Source: DATDPM01 sp963841995 (GTDB taxonomy: Bacteria > Pseudomonadota > Alphaproteobacteria > DATDPM01). Taken from it: a stretch of 64,000 bases of DNA. The translations under genes and the position numbers were made by a program. The notes beneath the pieces were generated by a model, which ran no database searches, was not told the origin of the DNA, and worked only from the letters and a program-made list of their open reading frames with translations. Where the stretch lies: contig CAWJEX010000011.1 in assembly GCA_963841995.1 (NCBI GenBank), forward strand, positions 1 through 64,000. Direction: 5' to 3'. This document shows, in pieces, positions 9,783 to 18,263 of the stretch. The first letter of the stretch is position 1. The number at the start of each line of letters is the position of its first letter.

Positions 9783-9811
9783 TTGCAGGCTCAACCCCCG
9801 CCCCCTATATA
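9783..9811 (+). promoter_or_regulatory. RpoH (sigma-32) type promoter of dnaK
   Basis: CTTG at 9783-9786 and CCTATAT at 9805-9811 are separated by 18 bases. This matches the alphaproteobacterial sigma-32 consensus (CTTG, 17-18 bases, CYTATNT). Transcription would start near 9818, about 100 bases before dnaK. No CIRCE inverted repeat is present between 9687 and 9915, so heat control of dnaK here should be by RpoH rather than HrcA. Confidence 0.8.
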
Positions 9812-9915
9812 ACCGTGCGACCTGTAAGGGTGATTTGACATCCACCAGTTGGGCTGCCTGGCGGTGCCTTCCTTAAAGGGCCTCAGGTGAAGCCGCAAAT
9901 TTTGAAGAGGTAGCG

Positions 9916-11865
9916 ATGGGCAAAGTCATTGGCATCGATCTCGGTACGACGAATTCCTGCGTCGCGGTGATGGAGGGCTCGCAGCCCAAGGTCATCGAAA
10001 ATTCCGAAGGCGCGCGTACCACGCCTTCGATGGTCGCTTTTACGACGAGCGGCGAACGGCTGGTCGGCCAATCGGCCAAACGCCAAGCCGTCACCAACCC
10101 CGAAAATACCCTGTTCGCCATCAAGCGCCTGATCGGACGGCGCTATGACGATCCGATGGTGGAAAAGGACAAGGGCCTCGTCCCCTATAAGATCGTCAAA
10201 GGCGATAACGGCGATGCCTGGGTCGAGGTCGAGGGCACGAAATACAGCCCCAGCCAAATTTCCGCGTTCATCCTGCAAAAAATGAAAGAGACCGCCGAAT
10301 CCTATCTCGGCGAAAAAGTTTCTCAGGCGGTCATCACCGTTCCCGCCTATTTCGACGACTCTCAGCGCCAAGCGACCAAGGATGCCGGCAAGATTGCTGG
10401 GCTCGAGGTGCTGCGCATCATCAATGAGCCGACCGCGGCGGCGCTTGCCTATGGCTTGGACAAGAAGAAAACCGGCACGATCGCGGTCTACGATCTGGGC
10501 GGCGGCACGTTCGATATTTCCGTGCTCGAAATCGGCGACGGCGTGTTCGAAGTCAAATCCACCAACGGGGATACGTTCCTGGGTGGCGAAGATTTCGACA
10601 AGCGCATCATCGATTATCTCGCCGACGAATTTAGGAAGGAAAACGGCATTGATCTGCGCGAGGATCGCCTGGCGCTGCAGCGACTCAAAGAATCCGCGGA
10701 AAAAGCGAAGATCGAGCTTTCGACCGCGACCCAGACCGAAGTCAATCTGCCGTTCATCACCGCCGACAAATCGGGGCCCAAACATCTTGCGATCAAGCTG
10801 ACCCGCGCCAAGCTCGAAGCTCTGGTCGAAGATTTGATCGAACGGACCATCGGACCGTGCAAGAAGGCTCTCAAGGACGCAGGCCTCACCGCCGGCGACA
10901 TTGAAGAGGTAATCTTGGTCGGCGGTATGACCCGCATGCCGAAGATCATCGAAATCGTGAAGACTTTCTTTGGGCGCGAACCTCATCGTGGCGTCAATCC
11001 CGATGAAGTGGTGGCTTGCGGTGCCGCCATTCAGGCCGGCGTGCTCAAGGGCGAAGTTAAGGACGTGCTGCTCCTTGACGTTACCCCGTTGTCACTGGGG
11101 ATCGAGACACTTGGCGGCGTGTTCACGAGGTTGATCGAACGCAACACCACGATCCCGACTCGCAAGAGCCAGGTGTTTTCGACCGCCGACGACAATCAGA
11201 CCGCGGTGACGATCCGCGTCTTCCAAGGCGAACGCGAAATGGCCGCGGACAACAAGATTCTCGGCCAATTCGATCTCGTCGGCATCCCTCCGGCACCGCG
11301 CGGCATTCCGCAGGTCGAGGTTACCTTCGATATCGATGCCAACGGCATCGTGAACGTTTCGGCGAAGGACAAGGCGACCAACAAGGAACAGCAGATCCGT
11401 ATTCAGGCCTCGGGCGGTCTGACCGATGCGGACATCAATCGCATGGTCAAGGAAGCCGAATCCCATGCGGCGGACGATAAAAAGCGCCGTGAATTGGTCG
11501 AAGCGCGCAATCACGCCGATGCCTTGATCCACGCGACCGAAAAAACTTTGAAGGAATACGCCGACAAGGTTTCAGCGGGCGATCGCCAAGAGATCGAATC
11601 CAAATTGGCCGATCTGCGTTCCGTCAAGGACGGCGAAGACGCTAAGGCCGTCCAGGACAAGATCCAAGCACTCAATAACGCCGCGATGAAACTGGGCGAA
11701 GCCATGTACAAGGCCGCACAGCAAGAAGCGGCGAGCCCCGGAGCCGGCCCCGGCGATGGCGGCGCAGGACCGGGCGCAAGCCAAGGGTCCGCCGGCGGCG
11801 ACGAGAAAGTGGTGGATGCCGACTTCGAAGAGGTCGATCCGGACGACAAGAAGAAGTCAGCCTAA
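9916..11865 (+). CDS. dnaK: Chaperone DnaK (Hsp70)
   Basis: ATP-dependent cytosolic chaperone of 649 residues. The ATPase domain starts with the phosphate-1 motif GIDLGTTNSCVAV, followed by the phosphate-2 motif VYDLGGGTFDISVLE and the adenosine motif VILVGGMTRMPKI. The substrate-binding domain follows (VLLLDVTPLSLGIETLGG, then ANGIVNVSAKDK) and the helical lid ends in a Gly/Ala-rich linker and the acidic EEVDPDDKKKSA tail. GAAGAGG upstream of the ATG serves as ribosome-binding site. It follows an RpoH-type promoter and is separated from dnaJ by a strong hairpin. It is full length with no anomalies. Confidence 0.98.
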   Translation: MGKVIGIDLGTTNSCVAVMEGSQPKVIENSEGARTTPSMVAFTTSGERLVGQSAKRQAVTNPENTLFAIKRLIGRRYDDPMVEKDKGLVPYKIVKGDNGDAWVEVEGTKYSPSQISAFILQKMKETAESYLGEKVSQAVITVPAYFDDSQRQATKDAGKIAGLEVLRIINEPTAAALAYGLDKKKTGTIAVYDLGGGTFDISVLEIGDGVFEVKSTNGDTFLGGEDFDKRIIDYLADEFRKENGIDLREDRLALQRLKESAEKAKIELSTATQTEVNLPFITADKSGPKHLAIKLTRAKLEALVEDLIERTIGPCKKALKDAGLTAGDIEEVILVGGMTRMPKIIEIVKTFFGREPHRGVNPDEVVACGAAIQAGVLKGEVKDVLLLDVTPLSLGIETLGGVFTRLIERNTTIPTRKSQVFSTADDNQTAVTIRVFQGEREMAADNKILGQFDLVGIPPAPRGIPQVEVTFDIDANGIVNVSAKDKATNKEQQIRIQASGGLTDADINRMVKEAESHAADDKKRRELVEARNHADALIHATEKTLKEYADKVSAGDRQEIESKLADLRSVKDGEDAKAVQDKIQALNNAAMKLGEAMYKAAQQEAASPGAGPGDGGAGPGASQGSAGGDEKVVDADFEEVDPDDKKKSA

Positions 11866-11893
11866 TCTCAAAAATCGGGGGACATACGGAAAA

Positions 11894-11917
11894 CGCCCCG
11901 GCGGAAACGCCGGGGCG
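11894..11917 (+). promoter_or_regulatory. Perfect hairpin with GAAA tetraloop between dnaK and dnaJ
   Basis: CGCCCCGGCG (11894-11903), GAAA loop, CGCCGGGGCG (11908-11917): a perfect 10-bp GC stem closed by a GNRA-type loop. No run of T follows, so it is not a classical intrinsic terminator. Placed in the 88-base gap between dnaK and dnaJ, it probably stabilises the dnaK 3' end or marks a processing site that sets the DnaK to DnaJ ratio. Confidence 0.7.
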
Positions 11918-11953
11918 GCTCGTGAAGGGCGAGCCTTCCGTGGTCGGGAATAG

Positions 11954-13084
11954 ATGGCGAAGCAGGATTACTACGAAACTCTAGGCATTGCGCGGAGCGC
12001 CAGCGCGGAGGATGTCAAGAAGGCATACCGCAAGCTGGCGATGGATTTTCATCCCGACCGGAATCCGAGCGACAAAAGCGCCGAGCACAAATTCCGCGAA
12101 ATCAACGAAGCCTACGACGTTCTGAAGGACAGCGAAAAGCGCGCGGCCTATGACCGGTTCGGTCACGCCGGGGTCGACGGCCAGGCGAACATGAACGCCG
12201 GCGGCTTCGACTTCTCGACCGGCTTTGCCGACATCTTCGATGAAATGTTCGGCGAGTTCATGGGCGGCCGCCGCCGCACCTCCACCGGCGGCATTCGCGG
12301 CGGCGATCTTCGCTACAATCTCGAAATCACCCTCGAGGAAGCCTATTCGGGTAAGCAAGCGCGGATCAAAGTTCCGACTTCGATCCCCTGTGAGGATTGC
12401 AAAGGCTCCGGCAGCGAAGGCGGTTCGGGGGCGGTGACATGCTCCCATTGCCAGGGCCGCGGCAAGACCCGAGCCCAACAAGGCTTTTTCACCATTGAGC
12501 GGACTTGCCAGGCCTGCCATGGCGCCGGCCGGGTTATCGAAAAGCCGTGCCGGACCTGCCGCGGATCGGGCCGTGTGCACAAAGAACGCACCCTGTCGGT
12601 AACGATCCCGCCCGGGGTTGAAGACGGCACCCAAATCCGGCTGGCCGGTGAAGGCGAAGCCGGGCTTCGCGGCGCCCCGCCCGGCGACCTCTATATTTTT
12701 CTCTCGCTAAAGACTCATAAATTGTTCCGTCGCCAAGGCGCCAATATCCACTGCCGGGTTCCGATCACCATGGTCACGGCGACACTGGGCGGCGGGATCG
12801 AGGTCCCGACCATTTCGGGAGCACGCGCCAAGATCTCCGTGCCCGGGGGGACCCAGTCCGGCCATCAATTCCGCCTCAAGGGCAAGGGCATGCCGGTTCT
12901 GCAAAGTGCGGCCAAGGGCGACATGTTCGTCGAAGCGGTGATCGAAACCCCGGTCAATCTGACCGCGCGGCAAAAAGATCTGCTCCGCGAATTCGAGAAG
13001 ACCGGAAGCCGCGAAGAGACCAATCCGCAATCCGAAGGCTTTCTCAAAAAGGTCCGCGAGCTGTGGGAAGACCTTAAGGAATAG
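11954..13084 (+). CDS. dnaJ: Chaperone DnaJ (Hsp40, class A)
   Basis: Co-chaperone that stimulates DnaK ATPase. 376 residues: J domain with His33-Pro-Asp35 (DFHPDRNP), a Gly/Phe-rich linker (NAGGFDFSTGFADIFDEMFGEF in outline), and a zinc-binding region of four repeats CEDCKGSG, CSHCQGRG, CQACHGAG and CRTCRGSG, then two barrel-like substrate-binding domains. All canonical class A elements are present. It is the third gene of the grpE/dnaK/dnaJ set and probably shares the dnaK promoter by read-through past the intergenic hairpin. Confidence 0.97.
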   Translation: MAKQDYYETLGIARSASAEDVKKAYRKLAMDFHPDRNPSDKSAEHKFREINEAYDVLKDSEKRAAYDRFGHAGVDGQANMNAGGFDFSTGFADIFDEMFGEFMGGRRRTSTGGIRGGDLRYNLEITLEEAYSGKQARIKVPTSIPCEDCKGSGSEGGSGAVTCSHCQGRGKTRAQQGFFTIERTCQACHGAGRVIEKPCRTCRGSGRVHKERTLSVTIPPGVEDGTQIRLAGEGEAGLRGAPPGDLYIFLSLKTHKLFRRQGANIHCRVPITMVTATLGGGIEVPTISGARAKISVPGGTQSGHQFRLKGKGMPVLQSAAKGDMFVEAVIETPVNLTARQKDLLREFEKTGSREETNPQSEGFLKKVRELWEDLKE

Positions 13085-13200
13085 CCTCCGCACTCGATCT
13101 TCCCGTTCCCCGCCACCCGCATCCGCCAATCCCCGTCTCGCCCCGAACGCCTCCCTGTGGTTTAATCGCGCCCCACACGGTGTTTTGTTGGGATAAGGGC

Positions 13201-14016
13201 ATGGCGGATTTTCGTATCGGCATTACCGGATGCGCCGGACGCATGGGTCAGATGCTCGTGCGCGAGGTCTTGGACACCGAAGGCTGCACTCTTGCGGCGG
13301 CGCAGGAACGCGCGGACCATCGATGGCTCGGCCGGGATCTCGGCGAGATGATGGGCGGGGCAAAATTCGGCTTGGTCGTCGGTGACGACCCCGTGACGCT
13401 GTTCGCCGCAAGCGACGCCGTCATCGATTTTACGACTCCGGCCGCCAGCACCATCCATGCCGGATTTGCCGCCCAGGCACGAACGATCCATGTCGTCGGC
13501 ACCACGGGCCTTAGTCCCGAACAAGAGGACGACTTGGAAAATGCGGCGCGCCATACCGCCATCGTTTGGGCGCCCAATATGAGTCTCGGGGTCAATCTGC
13601 TTTTTGCGCTGACCGAGCAAGTGGCGCGGATTCTCGGCAACGAATTCGATATCGAGATTTCAGAAATGCACCATCGCGCCAAAGCCGATGCGCCATCCGG
13701 CACCGCGCTTGCGCTGGGCAGCGCCGCTGCCAGCGGACGGGGCGTCGATTTTGAAGACCACGCAATTCTAAGCCGGGAAGGCATGACGGGACCGCGGCCG
13801 CAAGGGGCGATCGGTTTTGCTACCCTTCGCGGCGGCGATGTGGTCGGCGATCACAGTGTGATCTTCGCCGGCGCCGGCGAGCGCATCGAGCTGACGCACA
13901 GGGCATCGGACCGGCGCATTTTCGCCAAAGGCGCGATCCGCGCGGCGCTGTGGGCCCGGGGCAAGCCGCCGGGGCTGTATTCCATGCGCGATGTGCTGGG
14001 TCTTTCGCGGGATTGA
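13201..14016 (+). CDS. dapB: 4-hydroxy-tetrahydrodipicolinate reductase
   Basis: Second step of the diaminopimelate/lysine pathway, NAD(P)H-dependent. 271 residues with the Rossmann motif GITGCAGRMG at the N terminus, the substrate-binding signature around EISEMHHRAKADAPSGTAL, and the C-terminal GAGERIELTHRASDRRIFAKGAIRAA stretch in outline. The start at 13201 (MADFRIGITG) is chosen because it places the nucleotide fold at the N terminus; the frame is open 21 bases further up. Location after dnaKJ is common in alphaproteobacteria and reflects conserved synteny rather than function. Confidence 0.96.
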   Translation: MADFRIGITGCAGRMGQMLVREVLDTEGCTLAAAQERADHRWLGRDLGEMMGGAKFGLVVGDDPVTLFAASDAVIDFTTPAASTIHAGFAAQARTIHVVGTTGLSPEQEDDLENAARHTAIVWAPNMSLGVNLLFALTEQVARILGNEFDIEISEMHHRAKADAPSGTALALGSAAASGRGVDFEDHAILSREGMTGPRPQGAIGFATLRGGDVVGDHSVIFAGAGERIELTHRASDRRIFAKGAIRAALWARGKPPGLYSMRDVLGLSRD

Positions 14017-14087
14017 CGATCCGCGAAAGCACCTGCCCCTCGATAATCAAAATTTCTAAGAGGCTGAGGCGTTAAGAAAGTAGGATT

Positions 14088-14675
14088 CTAAGCACATTCC
14101 GGGCGCTTGCTTCGCGCCAGGGCGATGTTGAGCGCCCGTACCAGATCGAGCTTCTCTTCGGCAGTGAGGAACGATCCGATCGCGACCGAGCGTCCATGGG
14201 ATGAAATCCGGAGATCGCTGTCGGGGCCTTCGGGATTGTCGAGTTCGACGCGAAGCCAATAGGGTTGAAAACTCCAGCTCTTGACCGCGCCGGACGGAAA
14301 AAACCGTCGCACCGTGAAATCGTCGCGGGTCAATCGCAAGGTCTCATGCATCATCCCGCTTCTGTAACTGGCGCGGAACGCGACATAGACGAGCAACACG
14401 TCGAGACCGAAAAAGCCGAAGACCGGCCACGCGCCCGCAATCAAGAAGGCGATCCCGGTCACGAAGCTGACCAGGCTCAAGGCAACCATCAAAATGAGAA
14501 AACCGTAAGGGCTGAGGCTGCGATGGGGATGGAGGACGGCGTCGAAGGAGGCCTCCCCTCCATCCGAATCCGGCAGCGGCGCAGCCGCCGCTCCGGAAAT
14601 CGTCCTGTCGGACGCCGTCTCGCCGAGGCCGCCATCGGCGGGGTGGTCCAATGGATCGCGATTTCCGCCGTTCAT
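14088..14675 (-). CDS. DUF2244 integral membrane protein
   Basis: About 195 residues. The recognisable DUF2244 core starts at HPHRSLSPYGFLILM and includes two membrane segments (FLILMVALSLVSFVTGIAFL and the following AGAWPVFGFFGLDVLLVYVAF), then a cytoplasmic domain resembling a small PH-like sheet (LRLTRDDFTVRRF, VELDN, ISSHGRSVAIGSFL). The first ~45 residues are low complexity. ATG at 14675 is chosen; a TTG start at 14744 is possible. It is divergent from nth. The function of the family is unknown; it is widespread in alphaproteobacteria. Confidence 0.8.
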   Translation of the reverse strand: MNGGNRDPLDHPADGGLGETASDRTISGAAAAPLPDSDGGEASFDAVLHPHRSLSPYGFLILMVALSLVSFVTGIAFLIAGAWPVFGFFGLDVLLVYVAFRASYRSGMMHETLRLTRDDFTVRRFFPSGAVKSWSFQPYWLRVELDNPEGPDSDLRISSHGRSVAIGSFLTAEEKLDLVRALNIALARSKRPECA

Positions 14676-14809
14676 GACGCGCCCCAAATCCTTGCCCAAT
14701 GCTATGAACGGAATGATTTGAGCCAATCGGGCGTCGCGGTTCAAGTCCCGGATTTCATCGTTTCTTTCAAGCCTTTGCGGGGGAGCGATGGCGGGGCTAA
14801 TGTTCGATC

Positions 14810-15508
14810 ATGAATCGCGATAAGGCCGAAACCATTTTCCGCCGCTTCCAGGCGGCCAATCCCGAGCCCAAGGGCGAGCTTCGCTATAAGAACCCGTTTA
14901 CGCTTTTGGTGGCCGTCGTGCTGTCGGCTCGGGCGACCGATGCGGGGGTCAACAAGGCAACGCCGGCGCTGTTCGCGACGGCCGATACCCCCGAAAAGAT
15001 GGCGGCACTCGGCGAGACCGGCTTGAAGAAATTCATTAAGACCATCGGCCTCTTCAATTCCAAGGCGAAGAACATCGTGGCACTTTCCAAGATCCTCACC
15101 GAAAATTTCCGCGGAACAGTTCCCCATGATCGCGAGGCGCTGGAATCGCTTCCCGGCGTCGGGCGCAAGACCGCAAATGTCGTTCTCAACATCGCGTTCG
15201 GCGAATCGACGATAGCCGTCGATACCCATGTCTTCCGGGTCGCCAACCGCACCGGGCTAGCGCCCGGGAAAACGCCCCACGAGGTCGAAGAAAAACTCCT
15301 GAAGATCATTCCGCAAAAATACCGGCATCACGCCCATCACTGGCTGATCCTGCACGGGCGATACATTTGTACGGCGCGAAAGCCCGATTGCCCGCGCTGT
15401 CTCATCCGCGACTTGTGCGAATTTAGGGAAAAGACGTCGGCTGAACTGATCTCACCGGCAAAGCCGGCAAAAATCCGGTCTGCCAAGTTCTCGAAAATGA
15501 CACGATAG
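14810..15508 (+). CDS. nth: Endonuclease III (DNA glycosylase/AP lyase)
   Basis: Removes oxidised pyrimidines and nicks the strand. 232 residues with the helix-hairpin-helix LPGVGRKTANVVL, catalytic Lys120 and Asp138 (VDTHVFRV), and the four Fe-S cluster cysteines Cys187, Cys194, Cys197 and Cys203 in the spacing C-x6-C-x2-C-x5-C. A ~20-residue basic extension follows the cluster. The stop codon lies inside the first of two tandem hairpins that probably end the transcript. Confidence 0.96.
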   Translation: MNRDKAETIFRRFQAANPEPKGELRYKNPFTLLVAVVLSARATDAGVNKATPALFATADTPEKMAALGETGLKKFIKTIGLFNSKAKNIVALSKILTENFRGTVPHDREALESLPGVGRKTANVVLNIAFGESTIAVDTHVFRVANRTGLAPGKTPHEVEEKLLKIIPQKYRHHAHHWLILHGRYICTARKPDCPRCLIRDLCEFREKTSAELISPAKPAKIRSAKFSKMTR

Positions 15509-15541
15509 CGCCACGCTATCGGTGCCGCAATTTTCAATTGC
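15504..15541 (+). terminator. Two tandem hairpins after nth
   Basis: GATAGCG-CCA-CGCTATC (15504-15520, containing the nth TAG) is followed by GCAATT-TTC-AATTGC (15527-15541). Both stems are perfect. No long T run follows, so this may act as a 3' stabiliser or a Rho-assisted end rather than a strict intrinsic terminator. Confidence 0.5.
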
Positions 15542-15778
15542 CGCGGTCTATAAGCTCTTCAATTCATAGGATTTGACCGTGAATTGCCGCGCGACTTACG
15601 GTGACGCGGTCAAGAGATGCATCGGCGATCGAAGGCCGATGAGGGTGTTGCATTACGCGCCGGTCGTCACAAATAACAATCAGTACCTCTCGAGACGGAA
15701 ACAAGAGGCAGATTCCAACGCAGAATCCGAAGGGAATAACTCGACCGTGGTCCGGTCGATTCAATCAGGGAGGCAAAA
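15542..15778 (+). promoter_or_regulatory. Leader region of the formate dehydrogenase gene
   Basis: 237 bases without a credible gene. The only clear structure is TCGACCG-TGGTC-CGGTCGA (15741-15759), a perfect 7-bp inverted repeat just upstream of the ribosome-binding site AGGGAGG. It could be an operator or an RNA hairpin limiting translation. No confident -35/-10 pair was identified. Confidence 0.35.
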
Positions 15779-16978
15779 ATGGCAAAGATTTTGTGCGTGC
15801 TTTACGACGATCCGGTGGACGGATATCCGAAGTCCTATGCGCGAGACGATCTTCCGAAATTAGAGCGCTATCCCGACGGCCAAACGCTTCCCACCCCGGA
15901 AAGAATCGATTTCAAATCGGGAACACTTTTGGGCAGCGTTTCGGGTGAATTGGGATTGCGCAAATTCCTTGAAAGCCAGGGTCACAAACTTGTCGTCACC
16001 TCCGACAAGGACGGGCCGAATTCGGTCTTCGAGAAGGAATTGCCGGATGCCGATATCGTCATTTCCCAGCCGTTTTGGCCGGCTTATTTGACGGCGGAGC
16101 GTATCGCCAAGGCAAAAAAGCTGAAATTGGCGGTGACCGCGGGTATCGGTTCCGATCACGTCGATCTTCAGGCGGCCATCGAACGGAAGATCACCGTCGC
16201 CGAGGTCACATTCTGCAACAGCATCAGCGTCGCCGAACATGTGGTGATGATGATCTTAAGTTTGGTGCGGAATTATATTCCCTCTTATCAATGGGTCGTG
16301 AAAGGCGGATGGAACATCGCCGATTGCGTTGCGCGCTCCTATGACGTGGAAGGCATGACGGTCGGAACCGTCGCCGCGGGCCGTATCGGCTTGGCGGTTT
16401 TGCGTCGGCTCAAACCTTTCGACATGAAACTGCATTATACGGACCGGCACCGGCTGCCGGGAAAAGTCGAGAAGGAACTTGGCCTGACCTTCCATCCGGA
16501 CGCCAAATCGATGGTGAAGGTCTGCGACGTGGTGACAGTCAACGCCCCGCTTCATCCCGAAACCGAGCACATGTTTAACGACGAGCTTATCGGAACGATG
16601 AAACGCGGCGCCTATCTCGTGAACACCGCGCGTGGCAAGATCTGCGACCGCGACGCGATCGTGCGAGCGCTCAAATCGGGACAGCTCGCGGGCTATGCCG
16701 GCGACGTCTGGTTCCCGCAACCGGCGCCCAAAGACCATCCCTGGCGGACCATGCCGCATCACGGCATGACCCCGCATATTTCGGGTTCCTCCCTGTCGGC
16801 GCAAACGCGATACGCCGCGGGCACCCGGGAGATTCTCGAATGCTGGTTTTCGAAAAAACCGATCCGCAACGAATATCTCATCGTCGACGGCGGTAAACTC
16901 GCGGGAACGGGGGCTCACTCCTATAGCGCAGGCGACGCCACCAAGGGCTCGGAAGACGCGCGGCGGTATAAAGCCTAG
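15779..16978 (+). CDS. fdh: NAD-dependent formate dehydrogenase, metal-free type
   Basis: Oxidises formate to CO2 with NAD+ in the cytosol. 399 residues, a close match to the Pseudomonas sp. 101 enzyme (numbering here is one higher): substrate residues Pro98-Phe99, Asn147, Arg285, Gln314 and His333 are all present, Asp222 in the nucleotide site indicates NAD rather than NADP, and the family C terminus AGTGAHSYS is kept. Position 256, a cysteine in the Pseudomonas enzyme and a known oxidation-sensitive site, is alanine here. A strong AGGGAGG precedes the ATG. It stands alone without regulators or other C1 genes, so it probably supplies NADH from formate as an auxiliary energy source. Confidence 0.96.
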   Translation: MAKILCVLYDDPVDGYPKSYARDDLPKLERYPDGQTLPTPERIDFKSGTLLGSVSGELGLRKFLESQGHKLVVTSDKDGPNSVFEKELPDADIVISQPFWPAYLTAERIAKAKKLKLAVTAGIGSDHVDLQAAIERKITVAEVTFCNSISVAEHVVMMILSLVRNYIPSYQWVVKGGWNIADCVARSYDVEGMTVGTVAAGRIGLAVLRRLKPFDMKLHYTDRHRLPGKVEKELGLTFHPDAKSMVKVCDVVTVNAPLHPETEHMFNDELIGTMKRGAYLVNTARGKICDRDAIVRALKSGQLAGYAGDVWFPQPAPKDHPWRTMPHHGMTPHISGSSLSAQTRYAAGTREILECWFSKKPIRNEYLIVDGGKLAGTGAHSYSAGDATKGSEDARRYKA

Positions 16979-16994
16979 AATGGAAGCGGCGAGG

Positions 16995-17567
16995 CTAGCT
17001 CGAATGGTTCGCGGAAATCAGCGCGCCGTAGCAGCCCTCGCCGCTGATCTTTTGGGCGTTCTTGCCGCGTAATTCATAGTAGAGAACGGTGTGTTCCTTG
17101 TCGCCGCCGGATTTGACCGGCGGGTACAAGAAAACATCGAGCACGCAATCACGGGCGCGATATTGCCAAACTTCCGCGGGCATATCGTGGCGCACGAAGC
17201 TCGGCTTGCCCAAAAGATTCGTGACTTGATCGGCGCTGAGGCCCACCAACTCGTTCGGCTTGTGGCCGAGGCTGGTGGTCTGCTCGTTCTCGGAAGCAGC
17301 CGCATTGGCGTCGGCTCCGCCCGGTGCCGCGGATGCGCCTGCCGTCGACTGGCTTTCGGTCGATGTCGAGGTTGACGGTTGAGTTTCGGAATTTTGGACG
17401 ACCGGAACCGGATGGCCGATATCGGCCGCATGCGTTGAATCGGCGGTAACGCCGGTCACCGATGGTTTGGGCGGCGGAACGCAAGAGGCGAGAATGAACG
17501 CCGCTGAAACCACGGCGAACGAAGGTGCGATAAGATTGGCAGGGCGGAGCTTCGAAAGAAAAGGCAC
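16995..17567 (-). CDS. Outer-membrane lipoprotein with BamE/SmpA-like C-terminal domain
   Basis: 190 residues. A lipoprotein signal ends in the lipobox FILASC with Cys29 as the lipid-attachment site. Residues ~30-95 are a Ser/Thr/Ala-rich spacer, typical of a flexible tether. The C-terminal part (ELVGLSADQVTNLLGKPSF...EVWQYRARDCVLDVFLY) has the helix-turn-G-x-P pattern of the SmpA/OmlA/BamE fold, plus a pair of cysteines. Probably an envelope-assembly or cell-wall accessory protein; the exact role is unknown. It is immediately downstream of the bactofilin gene (19-base gap) and convergent with fdh. Confidence 0.75.
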   Translation of the reverse strand: MPFLSKLRPANLIAPSFAVVSAAFILASCVPPPKPSVTGVTADSTHAADIGHPVPVVQNSETQPSTSTSTESQSTAGASAAPGGADANAAASENEQTTSLGHKPNELVGLSADQVTNLLGKPSFVRHDMPAEVWQYRARDCVLDVFLYPPVKSGGDKEHTVLYYELRGKNAQKISGEGCYGALISANHSS

Positions 17568-17586
17568 CGCGAATCCGCGATGAGGT

Positions 17587-18108
17587 TCAGTTGGATTCGA
17601 AGCTCAGAGGTTTCGGCGCTTCCGCCGGAAGTTCGGACTCCCGCATTGCCCCCGATCCTCCTTCGCCGATGGTCTGGATGTCGCCGCAGATGACGCCGCC
17701 GCACTCGATCTCGATCTCGCCATAGCGGATCTCGCCGATGACGCGGCCGGTCGAGCGGATGGTCAAACGCTTGCGCACCGTAAGCCTGCCTTCGAAATTT
17801 CCACTCACCTCGGCGGTCTCGGCATCGGCCGTGCCCTTAAAGTGTCCGGTCGACGCAATCTCGATCGACTGGCTTTCGGCTAGAGAGGCCTCGACCCGGC
17901 CTTCGATGAGAAGCCGGTTGCAGGCGGTGATCTCGCCGGTGAGGAAAATGTCGCGGCCGACCAGAAGCTTCTTGCCCTCGGATGCGAACGGCTCCGAAGA
18001 TTCAGTCGGTTTTGGCGCCAATCCCGGAAAATCCATGCGTCGCTTCGGCGCGATTTCCGGGCGCATGGGCGGGGGCGAATTGCGGTTATTGGACATCGTC
18101 ATACCCAT
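17587..18108 (-). CDS. Bactofilin family cytoskeletal protein
   Basis: 173 residues. A disordered, Pro-rich N terminus (~50 residues) precedes the bactofilin beta-helix: repeated G-x-I/V-x-(C/G) steps such as GEITACNRLLIEGRVEA, FKGTADAETAEVSGNFEG and GRVIGEIRYGEIEIECGGVICG, followed by a disordered acidic tail. Bactofilins polymerise without nucleotide and scaffold cell-wall enzymes or stalk proteins in alphaproteobacteria. In-frame ATGs at 18102 and 18096 are alternative starts. The lipoprotein downstream on the same strand is probably co-transcribed. Confidence 0.9.
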   Translation of the reverse strand: MGMTMSNNRNSPPPMRPEIAPKRRMDFPGLAPKPTESSEPFASEGKKLLVGRDIFLTGEITACNRLLIEGRVEASLAESQSIEIASTGHFKGTADAETAEVSGNFEGRLTVRKRLTIRSTGRVIGEIRYGEIEIECGGVICGDIQTIGEGGSGAMRESELPAEAPKPLSFESN

Positions 18109-18263
18109 CGGTCAGAATTTTTGTTTGTTGGTGTCCGGGTGTCCCGAGCCTTGCTCTTTTAGCACAAGGCGAAGAATTATGCCCGTTCCACATGGTGCCG
18201 GTATTAGGTGCCGGTATTCCTTGCGCCGGTTCAGATTTATGCCCGCTCCACGTGCGGGCCGCC

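Noticed and set aside
9687..9915. CIRCE operator upstream of dnaK
   Set aside because: No TTAGCACTC/GAGTGCTAA inverted repeat in this interval.
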